DNA from: a virus
Virus record (IMG/VR): IMGVR_UViG_3300030102_008656
Span: 1-25,461 of that record
Length of the DNA stretch: 25,461 bases
Direction: 5' to 3' (one strand)
In this document: positions 7,185 to 14,141 of the stretch, piece after piece
Position numbering within the stretch: position 1 is the first letter of the stretch
Layout of the letters: each line of letters begins with the position of its first letter
The notes under the pieces: model-generated
The model's input: the letters and a program-made list of their open reading frames with translations, nothing else
Databases searched by the model: none
What the model was told of the DNA's origin: nothing
Translations under genes and position numbers: made by a program

Positions 7185-7192
7185 TATTTACT
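7185..7192 (-). promoter_or_regulatory. Weak late-type promoter candidate (AGTAAATA)
   Basis: On the minus strand AGTAAATA (6 of 8 to TATAAATA) ends six bases before the GTG at 7178. The longer string TTTAGTAAATA is repeated exactly before the gene starting at 14886. Confidence 0.35.
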
Positions 7193-7201
7193 AAAAGTTC
7201 C

Positions 7202-8509
7202 TTATGATGCAAGGCCAGCTAAAGCATTTAGAGTTTCATTACCATCATCTTCAAACTCAATATCATCAGCTTCTTCAATTGTAAGAGTAGAATAATTAAT
7301 TCTCATAGCTTGAGTATTACCACGAGGCCCATAACGATTTTTCATCATACCTAATCTAATAATACCTAACTCTCTATCTTCTTCATTTTGAAAAATAGAA
7401 CATATAACATCAGCAGTAGCAGCTAATCCTATAGATTCAGAGATAGTAGCAAGATCAGGGTTATCAGTATCAAACCCAGCTCTATTTAACTGAGTAGCTG
7501 ATATAATAGGACATTCGAATACATAACTCATAGCTCTAACTTGCTCAGTTACATGCTTAATACGTTCATAAGAATTATTACCCATAGTAGAATGCATTAA
7601 ATTTAGATAGTCAAGAACTATAGCATCAAGTTTAATACCTTTATCTTGAAACTTATTAATAAATCCTTTTAGCTGAGTAGGAGTTATAGTCGAAGGAGGA
7701 AACTCTTTAATAAAAATTTTACCCTTCTCGTCTTTAATAGCATGCTTAATAGCAGGAGCATTACCTACCATTTCTTTCATAGGTATTTTAGTAACGTTAG
7801 TACATATTCTTCTAGCATAAAGCAACTCAGACATCTCTAACGTTACTAATAGTACGTTTTTACCTTCTTTAGCTATATTATGAGCTATATTACCTAAGAA
7901 AATAGACTTACCAATATTAGTTTCACCAGCAAATACGTACAAAGACTTACCAGCTTCTAAAAAACCACCTCCTAAGTTTTCGTCTAACCATTCCCATTTA
8001 CTCGGTATATGTCTTTCAACAGAATTTATATCAGCTATCAGCTCATCAATATTATCATATAGATCCAATCCTAAATCAGTTACTAAACTAATATTACAAG
8101 ACGATTCAAACTTATTAAGTACTTCAGAAGTATCAACTTTACCTTTAGATACATCTTCAGCTACACTAAGCATAGTATGATAAACTGCTTTCTCTTTCAA
8201 AAATTGCTCAGTATTATCATATAGCTCTTCTTTATCAAGATTTTTATCTATATCATTGAATGATTGTACTAATTCTTTAAACGAACTCTTTTGATCATCA
8301 GTTACTAAGTAAGATTTAATTTCAGTTACAGTAGGTAACTTATTACGCTTTTCAGAAAAATCTTTTACTATAGCAAAAATACTTGCTATAGCTTTATTCT
8401 TGAAATAATCAGGCTTAATAAAGTCAGCAATAGACGCTAAATATGTACCATCCGTTAACGACTTGTAAATAAGGACGTTTTCAAAATAATCTAAGTCCAG
8501 TTTACTCAC
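7202..8509 (-). CDS. 41: Replicative DNA helicase, T4 gp41-like (DnaB family)
   Basis: The 435-residue protein is slightly shorter than T4 gp41 (475) and is the ring helicase moving 5'-3' on the lagging strand. An N-terminal helical domain (about 1-150) precedes the RecA-like motor with Walker A GETNIGKS (195-202), the EMS segment VTLEMSELLYARR, Walker B IVLDYLNLM and ISATQLNR, a typical DnaB motif H3. The acidic C-terminus (EEADDIEFEDDGNE) may contact partners. The start codon is GTG at 8509. Upstream is a 14-bp AT palindrome containing TATAAT and TATTAT. With gp61, gp59 and gp32 in the same block this forms a full primosome set. Confidence 0.94.
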   Translation of the reverse strand: MSKLDLDYFENVLIYKSLTDGTYLASIADFIKPDYFKNKAIASIFAIVKDFSEKRNKLPTVTEIKSYLVTDDQKSSFKELVQSFNDIDKNLDKEELYDNTEQFLKEKAVYHTMLSVAEDVSKGKVDTSEVLNKFESSCNISLVTDLGLDLYDNIDELIADINSVERHIPSKWEWLDENLGGGFLEAGKSLYVFAGETNIGKSIFLGNIAHNIAKEGKNVLLVTLEMSELLYARRICTNVTKIPMKEMVGNAPAIKHAIKDEKGKIFIKEFPPSTITPTQLKGFINKFQDKGIKLDAIVLDYLNLMHSTMGNNSYERIKHVTEQVRAMSYVFECPIISATQLNRAGFDTDNPDLATISESIGLAATADVICSIFQNEEDRELGIIRLGMMKNRYGPRGNTQAMRINYSTLTIEEADDIEFEDDGNETLNALAGLAS

Positions 8510-8513
8510 AATG

Positions 8514-8527
8514 ATATAATATTATAT
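8514..8527. promoter_or_regulatory. AT palindrome with possible promoter for gp41
   Basis: The 14 bases ATATAATATTATAT are a perfect palindrome. On the minus strand they give TATAAT eleven bases and TATTAT six bases before the gp41 GTG. The gap of 19 bases to the upstream gene leaves room for little else. In AT-rich DNA a palindrome this short can occur by chance. Confidence 0.35.
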
Positions 8528-8528
8528 T

Positions 8529-9182
8529 TTACTTCGTTTTCCACTTATCTAAAAACCAGTCTTGACCTTGATGAAATTCATCAGTAAATTCTTTAAGTCC
8601 AGGAGAATTATGCGTTATTAAAATATCACCTACCCCTACCTTAAATCCTGCTTTATGACATTGCATCGAATAATCTAAATCATAAAAATGCCACTTCGAA
8701 GGACACGATTCATCAAATTTTATTTTTTGAAATACTTTCCTTTTTATAGCCATAAAAACTCCATCTATTAATATTACTCTCTTAGGGTAACTTCCAAATG
8801 GAGTCATATGTTTGTTGTCAACGTCTCCGTGAGCTACTGCACCATACAGATTTTTTGAACCTAGCCCTCCACCCATAATATGCCATAGAGCAGGTTTAAC
8901 TAAGCTAACTTTATCAGTTCCTGCACAACCTACTACATCATATTTTTCAAATAACTTCTTTAATTTATCATCAGTAAAATTTTCTAATATAACATCGTCA
9001 TGAACTAAAACAAGATTTTGAATATTTTCTTGCATAGCAAAATCTATTGCTTTATTATAAGCTTTTTGAAGTGAGTCTTTATTATTTTGTTTAAAAATAA
9101 CAGAAGAATTTTCACTAGTTTTCCAGAGTAAAGTATCAGTATCTTTACCTGCAGTAGCTGAGAATATCATTGTATCAATCAT
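8529..9182 (-). CDS. Family 2-like glycosyltransferase (GT-A fold)
   Basis: The 217-residue protein has the layout of small GT-A glycosyltransferases of the Glyco_tranf_2_5 type: NLVLVHDDVIL (a DxD-like metal/nucleotide-sugar site, about residues 56-66), YDVVGCAG, then LIDGVFMAIKRKVF and WHFYDLDYSMQCHKAGFKVG near the acceptor side, with a final ITHNSPG. The donor sugar and acceptor cannot be told from sequence. No signal peptide or membrane segment is seen, so it acts in the cytoplasm. The ATG overlaps the stop of the amidotransferase gene (ATGA), so the two are translated together. Modification of phage DNA, of a virion protein or of a host surface polymer are all possible. Confidence 0.82.
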   Translation of the reverse strand: MIDTMIFSATAGKDTDTLLWKTSENSSVIFKQNNKDSLQKAYNKAIDFAMQENIQNLVLVHDDVILENFTDDKLKKLFEKYDVVGCAGTDKVSLVKPALWHIMGGGLGSKNLYGAVAHGDVDNKHMTPFGSYPKRVILIDGVFMAIKRKVFQKIKFDESCPSKWHFYDLDYSMQCHKAGFKVGVGDILITHNSPGLKEFTDEFHQGQDWFLDKWKTK

Positions 9183-9850
9183 ATAAACGAAAAAGGCGAA
9201 TCATGTTTAAACTTACAAAGTTTATTCCACCTATGAGTTTTTTTATTAAGTTTCATAATAACCCCTTCAGGTAGTTCTTTTAAACCTTCACCTGCTAAAG
9301 TAGAATAATCACCATTATTATTATAATGTAATAATGAACCAGATCTTGCTATAAAAACTTCATTTGTATCGCAATGAACAATACTTAGAGCAAAAGTACC
9401 TGATAAACACTCTAAGGTATCTTTTACTATTTTTTTAGTATTAACTAATACCTTACCTTTTTTATGTTCAGCATGAGTAAAAAACTCTAAAAGATTAACT
9501 ATAGTATCAGTATCTACACTACCAACTAATCCATAAATTTTATTAAGTTTTTTATGATTAGTTAAAACTCCGTTATGACTTACTAACCACGAGAGAGATT
9601 CAAATGGATGAGACGTCTCATATTTCCAATTTCTTATAACTGAAGTAGGTGCTTGAACATGACCTAAATAGTAATGAGTTTTAGGCTGATGAGTATATTT
9701 ATCAAAGTCTATATCTCCGCTTTTCTTTTTTATAAACTGATCATCGTCAGATAAACTTACTATACTACTAGCGAAGTTACCTCTTTCTTTATTAGCTTCA
9801 TACAAAACTTCAAACATAGAAGTATTAAAAGAACCAAAGATAGCACACAT
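9179..9850 (-). CDS. Stand-alone class II glutamine amidotransferase
   Basis: The protein is an N-terminal-nucleophile glutaminase domain. I chose ATG at 9850, not the longer frame to 9892, because this start gives MCAIFGSF with the catalytic Cys at position 2, as the family requires after Met removal. Other family motifs are ERGNFAS (22-28), LGHVQAPT (62-69), SHNG (91-94, oxyanion hole) and DTDT (113-116). At 223 residues only the glutaminase is present: no synthetase, isomerase or phosphoribosyl domain follows. It must therefore give ammonia to a separate enzyme. The ATP-dependent QueC homologue at 11570-12319 is a candidate partner (inference). The gene is coupled to the glycosyltransferase gene after it. 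Confidence 0.9.
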   Translation of the reverse strand: MCAIFGSFNTSMFEVLYEANKERGNFASSIVSLSDDDQFIKKKSGDIDFDKYTHQPKTHYYLGHVQAPTSVIRNWKYETSHPFESLSWLVSHNGVLTNHKKLNKIYGLVGSVDTDTIVNLLEFFTHAEHKKGKVLVNTKKIVKDTLECLSGTFALSIVHCDTNEVFIARSGSLLHYNNNGDYSTLAGEGLKELPEGVIMKLNKKTHRWNKLCKFKHDSPFSFI

Positions 9851-9879
9851 ACAGTATTTTAATATAGTATAGATATATA

Positions 9880-10332
9880 TCAATCTTCCCAATCAAACTT
9901 AAATCCTTCTTCCCACATATAAGAATTATCTACATACTTACTCATAGTACCTTCAGGCCCTTCTCTTCTTATACGCTCACTAATACGTCTCATTCTTAAA
10001 ACCCAAGGAGATGGTTCACTTATACTTTCTCTTTTATCTTTATCTATACGCCAAAAGAAATCTATAGTTCCATATTTTTTATCTTTAGCTAAACAAGTAT
10101 CAGGATAATCAATACCATCTATAGTATACCATTTTTTCTTCTTCTTTTTATCTTTAACTATACCTAATTTTTTAAGAGTTTTTGCTCCTAATCCTTTTAC
10201 TTTGAATAAATCATTATTATTTCTAAAAGGTCTAAAACCTACTATTCGAGCTACAGTAGTTCTACCAACTCCAGGTAGTTTTCGGAGTTGTTTATCAGAC
10301 ATTTTATTAAAATCCTTATAATTAAGCTTCAT
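9880..10332 (-). CDS. Helix-hairpin-helix DNA-binding protein
   Basis: The 150-residue protein carries two consecutive HhH motifs of the ComEA/UvrC type at about residues 16-57: LRKLPGVGRTTVARIVGF and DLFKVKGLGAKTLKKLGI. These bind the DNA backbone without sequence specificity. A lysine run (about 60-67) follows, then a charged C-terminal part with several Trp and Arg (WVLRMRRISERIRREGPEG). No nuclease motif is seen, so it is probably a DNA-binding or structure-recognising accessory protein. It starts only 17 bases from the opposing gene at 10350, and shares a divergent promoter region with it. Confidence 0.8.
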   Translation of the reverse strand: MKLNYKDFNKMSDKQLRKLPGVGRTTVARIVGFRPFRNNNDLFKVKGLGAKTLKKLGIVKDKKKKKKWYTIDGIDYPDTCLAKDKKYGTIDFFWRIDKDKRESISEPSPWVLRMRRISERIRREGPEGTMSKYVDNSYMWEEGFKFDWED

Positions 10333-10335
10333 AGG

Positions 10336-10343
10336 TATAAATA
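10336..10343 (+). promoter_or_regulatory. T4-type late promoter (perfect TATAAATA)
   Basis: TATAAATA is an exact match to the T4 late consensus and ends six bases before the ATG at 10350. A start about six bases downstream would give an mRNA beginning at or beside the ATG. Confidence 0.75.
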
Positions 10344-10344
10344 T

Positions 10345-10350
10345 ATTATA
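10345..10350 (-). promoter_or_regulatory. TATAAT promoter candidate for the HhH gene
   Basis: On the minus strand TATAAT lies twelve bases before the ATG at 10332. It overlaps the first base of the opposing start codon at 10350, so the two divergent promoters are interleaved in 17 bases. Confidence 0.35.
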
Positions 10351-11573
10351 TGAGTTCCTTCGAAATCACAGATAATTTTAGTCACTTTAATGATTTATTC
10401 AACAGGTCGGAGTTTCTAACTGAAGCTAAAAGATCTCCATATGCTAAATATCATTCTTCTTTTGGTGGTGTTACTAAAGATTTAAAATCTGCAGGATTTA
10501 GTTCAGCTCCTTTAGATACTATTAATTTTATTAGAACTACACTCTATAATTTAGAGTTAATTAGCGATGATGAACTTGCTGCAGCTAAAAAAGGGTCAGG
10601 TTTTGCTGCTAAAAAAAATAATTTATTAGCTCTTTTAGATGCAAAAGAAGATGTAATAGAAAAAAATAAAGATAAAATAGCTAAAGCAGTAGAAAGTGAT
10701 CTAGCTACTTATATTAAACGTTCAGCTGTAAATAGAGGTAAAGAAGACAAATATGCTGCACAAAAAGCAGAAAATGAAACTAGAGAAGCTGCTAGAAAAT
10801 TAGCTAAAGATATTAAAGCAGGGGTAGATGTAAGTGATGCTGTTGAAGATACTGTTGATGATATTGGTCAAGCTGAAAGAGAAGCTTTAGATAGTATTAA
10901 AATGGCTAAACAAGATCCAACTACTATGGTTGAGATAAGAGTAGCAGATAGTGATAAAGTAGATGAAGTTAAATCATTAGTAGTAAAATATGCTAATGAA
11001 GATGGAGTAGATGTTTCAGGTAATACTGTTCAATTTTCAACTGATCCGGATTCTCCTCTAGCTAAAGCTGTAAAAGCTCATGGAGAAGAAAAAGTTGAAG
11101 CTGCAATTCGTAGAGATGTAGGAAAGTTTACTGATAATGCAGTAGCTGTTATGAAGCCCGAAGAAGATTATGAAGAGGGACCGGAGCCTATGGAACCAGA
11201 AGGCCCTGCTAATGAGTACGAAGAAGGTATTGACGAAGTAGAAGATGAAGATAACGAATTTGATGACTTTGATATCGGGCAACAATCAGATGAAAACGTG
11301 CCCGATGATTACGAGGAAGTTTTAGCTGCTTTAGTTGATGATGATAAGAAAAAGCACGCAATGAAGCAACTTAACGGTGAAGATGAAGAAGAAGCTATAG
11401 TAATGAAACCTATGCTCGAATCACATAAGACAGATACATCAGCATATCTTACTGAGCAATCTGCTTCTGATGAACGTAATAAAAAGACTGAAGTTAAGAA
11501 TCAGTCATTTAAAGAAAAATATAAGCCTAAAACACATTGGCAGTTAGAAGAACTTAGACGTTACGGTCTCTAA
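10350..11573 (+). CDS. Large acidic, probably virion or prohead-core protein
   Basis: The 407-residue protein is highly charged. It has an N-terminal aromatic segment to about residue 45, a helical Ala/Lys/Glu-rich middle (about 85-190), a small alpha/beta-like part (TTMVEIRVADSDKVDEVKSL), an acidic stretch (about 270-325) and the basic C-terminus SFKEKYKPKTHWQLEELRRY. I recall related C-termini in marine T4-like phage proteins but know no function. L-T-E triplets at 23-25 and 367-369 have the form of gp21 prohead-protease sites, so both ends could be trimmed in assembly. A perfect late promoter precedes it. Its stop overlaps that of queC by four bases (CTAA). Structural role is inference. 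Confidence 0.82.
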   Translation: MSSFEITDNFSHFNDLFNRSEFLTEAKRSPYAKYHSSFGGVTKDLKSAGFSSAPLDTINFIRTTLYNLELISDDELAAAKKGSGFAAKKNNLLALLDAKEDVIEKNKDKIAKAVESDLATYIKRSAVNRGKEDKYAAQKAENETREAARKLAKDIKAGVDVSDAVEDTVDDIGQAEREALDSIKMAKQDPTTMVEIRVADSDKVDEVKSLVVKYANEDGVDVSGNTVQFSTDPDSPLAKAVKAHGEEKVEAAIRRDVGKFTDNAVAVMKPEEDYEEGPEPMEPEGPANEYEEGIDEVEDEDNEFDDFDIGQQSDENVPDDYEEVLAALVDDDKKKHAMKQLNGEDEEEAIVMKPMLESHKTDTSAYLTEQSASDERNKKTEVKNQSFKEKYKPKTHWQLEELRRYGL

Positions 11574-12319
11574 GCACATATCTCACAATTATTTTCATTA
11601 TACAGCTTATTTATTTTACCTTGCTGTAAATATATTATAGGATCTTCATACCCCGCATCAATAAAGCCTTTAATTCTCATACTACTTGAAGGCGTTGTAG
11701 CATCTGCAACTCCATCTTCTCTATCTGAATAGCACGTCCAGGTATCTTTAAAAATTACTCCTAATTTAATACCTTCTAAAATAATTTCAGCTTTAGACAT
11801 AACAAGTAAAGGAGCTTCAATTTTAACTCTATTCTCTCTATTAAGTTCAGTTACTTTATTTACCGTATCTACAAACTCTTCACTACCATCCCAGTAGCCT
11901 GCTAACGAATCAACTTGAGCAGCACCATACCATACTGTATCTGCATCTACACTTTCAGCATAAGCAGAACAAATAGATAAAAACATTAAGTTTCTAAACG
12001 GTACATAAGATACAGGCTGAGCATCTCCTGCTATTTTACTAATATCAGGATTATCAATATCAGTATTAGTTAAAGAAGATGTAGGAGCTATATCTTTAAT
12101 ATAGTTTACATCTAAAACTTTATTAGTTACTTCAATATTCTTATATTTTTCTCTAAAGTTAGTAATCTGCTTGTCAACACATTTAAGTTCACGTCTATGT
12201 CTTTGACCGTAATCAAAGGTTAATGTATGTATTTCATCATACCCCCTATCTTGTGCCATATATAACAGCACAGAAGAGTCCATTCCACCGCTAAGAGTTA
12301 GTACTAGTTTCTTTTTCAT
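11570..12319 (-). CDS. queC: QueC homologue (7-cyano-7-deazaguanine synthase family) lacking zinc cysteines
   Basis: QueC turns 7-carboxy-7-deazaguanine into preQ0 using ATP and ammonia. The PP-loop ATP site SGGMDSS (10-16) is intact, as are FDYGQRH (35-41), VPFRNL (106-111), WYGAAQVD (130-137) and the end of the core TWTCYS (193-198) and MRIKGFIDAGYEDP. The zinc site is not: after Cys196 the usual C-G-x-C-x-x-C reads ADATTPSSSMR (205-215), with none of the three cysteines. A C-terminal CEIC (245-248) might replace part of it. In phages preQ0 and its derivatives are used to modify DNA guanines. The gene overlaps the uvsX end by 29 bases. Substrate may have changed. Confidence 0.88.
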   Translation of the reverse strand: MKKKLVLTLSGGMDSSVLLYMAQDRGYDEIHTLTFDYGQRHRRELKCVDKQITNFREKYKNIEVTNKVLDVNYIKDIAPTSSLTNTDIDNPDISKIAGDAQPVSYVPFRNLMFLSICSAYAESVDADTVWYGAAQVDSLAGYWDGSEEFVDTVNKVTELNRENRVKIEAPLLVMSKAEIILEGIKLGVIFKDTWTCYSDREDGVADATTPSSSMRIKGFIDAGYEDPIIYLQQGKINKLYNENNCEICA

Positions 12320-13421
12320 TAATTAAATTATCTAATTCACCTAATTCATCAGGTATTTCTTCTTCTTTGTTACTATAAGACCATTCTTGACTTATGCGAT
12401 CTTCTACTTTAGGTAAAATAGTTTCTTCCCAAAGCTTAGTATCCTTTCTCCAATTCTTATAATAACCTAACTTAGTACCATCTTCAAGCTGATAAGTAGC
12501 ACCAGTTTGAACTACTGCTCCTACACCTACAGCTAAGTCTACTAGACCGTAATATCTATCTAAACCTGAAGAAAAAGAAAGATACATTTCACCTTCTAAG
12601 TACTGCTTAATAAATCTATTTTTACGAGTAAGAGCTCTAATAATAATACCAGAATATTTCTTCTGACCTACCGCTAACTCACCATCTACAGTCTTACCTC
12701 CATCATCTTTCATAGGCTTACGAGCTAATTGCACAGTTACGGAAGGTAAATAGATGCAAGACTTACCTCCGGGCATATTCTTTTCGATAGAAGGAAAAAG
12801 AGCAGCAGGGTCATCATAAACATGATTAGTACATAAGATAGTAGTTTGAGTTACAGAGCCTAAATTAGTACAAGTCTGCATTAACGTCTTCATAGCTCGA
12901 GCTTTAGTACCCATATCTGATGAAGTACTATCTTTACTCATACGAGTTAGCTCTAACTCAGACTGTAAGTTAGCTAATGAGTCAATAGCTACGATAAACT
13001 TACCTTCAAGCCCTTTTTCTTTAACAGAAGTAAGGAACTTATATAAAGAGTTCCTAGCTTGCTCAATACTAGTACAAGGAACGTATTTTACTTTACTGAT
13101 ATCAAGACCAAGTCTTTCTGCCCCTTCGGGATCAATAGCATTTTCAGTATCAAAGATAACTGGAATAAGTCCTTCTTCTTGAGCCTTAGCTAAAATCTTT
13201 TGAACAAACAAAGACTTACCAGTCATAGACTCACCAGCAAGCATAGTTACCCTTCCTTTAGGAATACCACCATTAATAGAACCAGAAATGATAGCATTCA
13301 GTACATATGACCCAGTATCAATCCACTCACCAACATGACTTAAAGTATTGTTATCAAGGTAAGTAGCGAAAGGGTTAACTTTATCGATAGCGTCTAAAGC
13401 ACTAGTAATATCTTTATCCAT
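12291..13421 (-). CDS. uvsX: RecA-like recombinase, T4 UvsX
   Basis: This 376-residue protein forms filaments on ssDNA and carries out strand exchange in recombination-dependent replication. The RecA-type core has GGIPKGRVTMLAGES running into Walker A GESMTGKS (63-70), IFDTENAID, Walker B FIVAIDSL and the L2-like TTILCTNHVYDDPAALFPSI region followed by PGGKS. The acidic C-terminus (EEEIPDELGELDN) is as in T4 UvsX (391 residues). The ATG at 13421 has TATAAT seven bases upstream and lies just beyond the terminator at 13454-13485, so it begins a new leftward unit with queC second. The mediator UvsY is encoded at 23459-23854. Confidence 0.95.
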   Translation of the reverse strand: MDKDITSALDAIDKVNPFATYLDNNTLSHVGEWIDTGSYVLNAIISGSINGGIPKGRVTMLAGESMTGKSLFVQKILAKAQEEGLIPVIFDTENAIDPEGAERLGLDISKVKYVPCTSIEQARNSLYKFLTSVKEKGLEGKFIVAIDSLANLQSELELTRMSKDSTSSDMGTKARAMKTLMQTCTNLGSVTQTTILCTNHVYDDPAALFPSIEKNMPGGKSCIYLPSVTVQLARKPMKDDGGKTVDGELAVGQKKYSGIIIRALTRKNRFIKQYLEGEMYLSFSSGLDRYYGLVDLAVGVGAVVQTGATYQLEDGTKLGYYKNWRKDTKLWEETILPKVEDRISQEWSYSNKEEEIPDELGELDNLINEKETSTNS

Positions 13422-13428
13422 ATATAAG

Positions 13429-13434
13429 ATTATA
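13429..13434 (-). promoter_or_regulatory. TATAAT promoter for uvsX
   Basis: On the minus strand TATAAT lies seven bases before the uvsX ATG, the same distance as at the gp43 and gp55 genes. A terminator just upstream (13454-13485) supports an independent start here. Confidence 0.55.
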
Positions 13435-13453
13435 ATATACTACTAAAATTTAT

Positions 13454-13485
13454 CAATAAAAAAAGCCCCTATATATAGGGGCTTT
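13454..13485 (-). terminator. Intrinsic terminator with perfect stem
   Basis: Bases 13462-13485 form a perfect 24-base palindrome with GCCCC/GGGGC arms and a TATATATA centre. Reading leftward it is followed by an uninterrupted T-run, so it ends leftward transcripts that cover Hsp20 and the GC-rich segment before uvsX begins. Read rightward there are only three T residues after the stem, so it is mainly a minus-strand terminator. Confidence 0.88.
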
Positions 13486-13690
13486 AAAGGTGGGTGAGAG
13501 GATTGGCTGGTAACCTCCAACTTTCAGTGAGCAAGATGCAGTTTCATCTTTTTACCTACTTGTGCCCCGCTTCTTTACACTTAATAGTCAGTTGACCCTC
13601 CATGTACGTTACGGTCCCTTTAACACTCTTGCTTAAAATGTTTATTCAGGCACACCCGGGTTGGGCTAGCTAGGCCCGTATAACAATAAC
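13486..13690 (-). ncRNA. GC-rich, probably structured non-coding RNA of unknown class
   Basis: About 205 bases between Hsp20 and the terminator contain no convincing gene and reach roughly 45-50% GC, far above the surroundings. Inverted repeats are visible: AAGATG/CATCTT with a 6-base loop (13533-13550), TTGG..GG-TAA-CC..CCAA (13504-13521), GGGC/GCCC (13662-13676). A TTATAC box lies at 13679-13684 on the minus strand, directly before GGGCC, and the unit ends in the terminator at 13454-13485; both support leftward transcription. It is not a recognisable tRNA, tmRNA or known riboswitch. A tiny leftward frame (13556-13603) begins ATG and gives MEGQLTIKCKEAGHK; it could be a micropeptide. The RNA class is unknown. 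Confidence 0.45.
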
Positions 13691-13696
13691 TGGACT

Positions 13697-14107
13697 CTAA
13701 ACTGTATAAGTTTTAATATATTCTTCTTTCTTTCTACGAGGTACATCAACCTCAAGAACTCCATTAATATAAGAGAATTTAATTTTATTTAAATCAAACT
13801 CTCTTCCTACTGAGAACGACCTATTATAGGTTTGTTCTTTTTCTCCGTCGTGGGCTTTAACTTTACGCTTAGCTTTGATATAAACTTCGCGTTGATCAGT
13901 GTCTGTAGAAAGATCTAAATCATCTTTCGAGACTCCAGGTAGATCAATTTGCACGCTTAGTGCATCTTCATCCGATGAGAATCGGACTTGATCTCCTGTT
14001 TTGTATACTTCTTCCAACTGGTGAAAGACTGGCGTTAAATTAAAAAAACCGTCGAAGGCTCTTTCAATTTCTGCGATTGGATTATGTGTGTATTTAGTTA
14101 GTTTCAT
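13697..14107 (-). CDS. hsp20: Small heat-shock protein Hsp20 (alpha-crystallin)
   Basis: The 136-residue protein is a chaperone that holds unfolding proteins. An N-terminal arm (1-45) leads into the alpha-crystallin domain: VQIDLPGVSKDDLDLS, REVYIKAKRK, YNRSFSVGREFDLNKIKFSYINGVLEVDVPR (the GVL motif is typical), ending IKTYTV. Hsp20 genes are a known hallmark of marine T4-like phages. A perfect TATAAATA lies eight bases upstream of the ATG, so it is expected late and may help virion assembly. This is the only gene in the leftward replication blocks with an exact late consensus. Confidence 0.95.
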   Translation of the reverse strand: MKLTKYTHNPIAEIERAFDGFFNLTPVFHQLEEVYKTGDQVRFSSDEDALSVQIDLPGVSKDDLDLSTDTDQREVYIKAKRKVKAHDGEKEQTYNRSFSVGREFDLNKIKFSYINGVLEVDVPRRKKEEYIKTYTV

Positions 14108-14115
14108 AGTAAAAA

Positions 14116-14123
14116 TATTTATA
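14116..14123 (-). promoter_or_regulatory. T4-type late promoter for Hsp20 (perfect TATAAATA)
   Basis: On the minus strand an exact TATAAATA ends eight bases before the Hsp20 ATG at 14107. Confidence 0.75.
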
Positions 14124-14141
14124 CATAAACCTTGCTATATG

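Noticed and set aside
11058-11285. Leftward frame inside the acidic late gene
   Set aside because: Hydrophobic shadow of an acidic coding region; no start signal.
11574-11640. Possible terminator after the gene ending at 11573
   Set aside because: TACAGC and GCTGTA could pair, but the loop is 16 bases and no T-run follows.
13486-13690. tRNA or tmRNA in the GC-rich segment
   Set aside because: No cloverleaf, no T-arm consensus and no CCA end could be found by eye on either strand.
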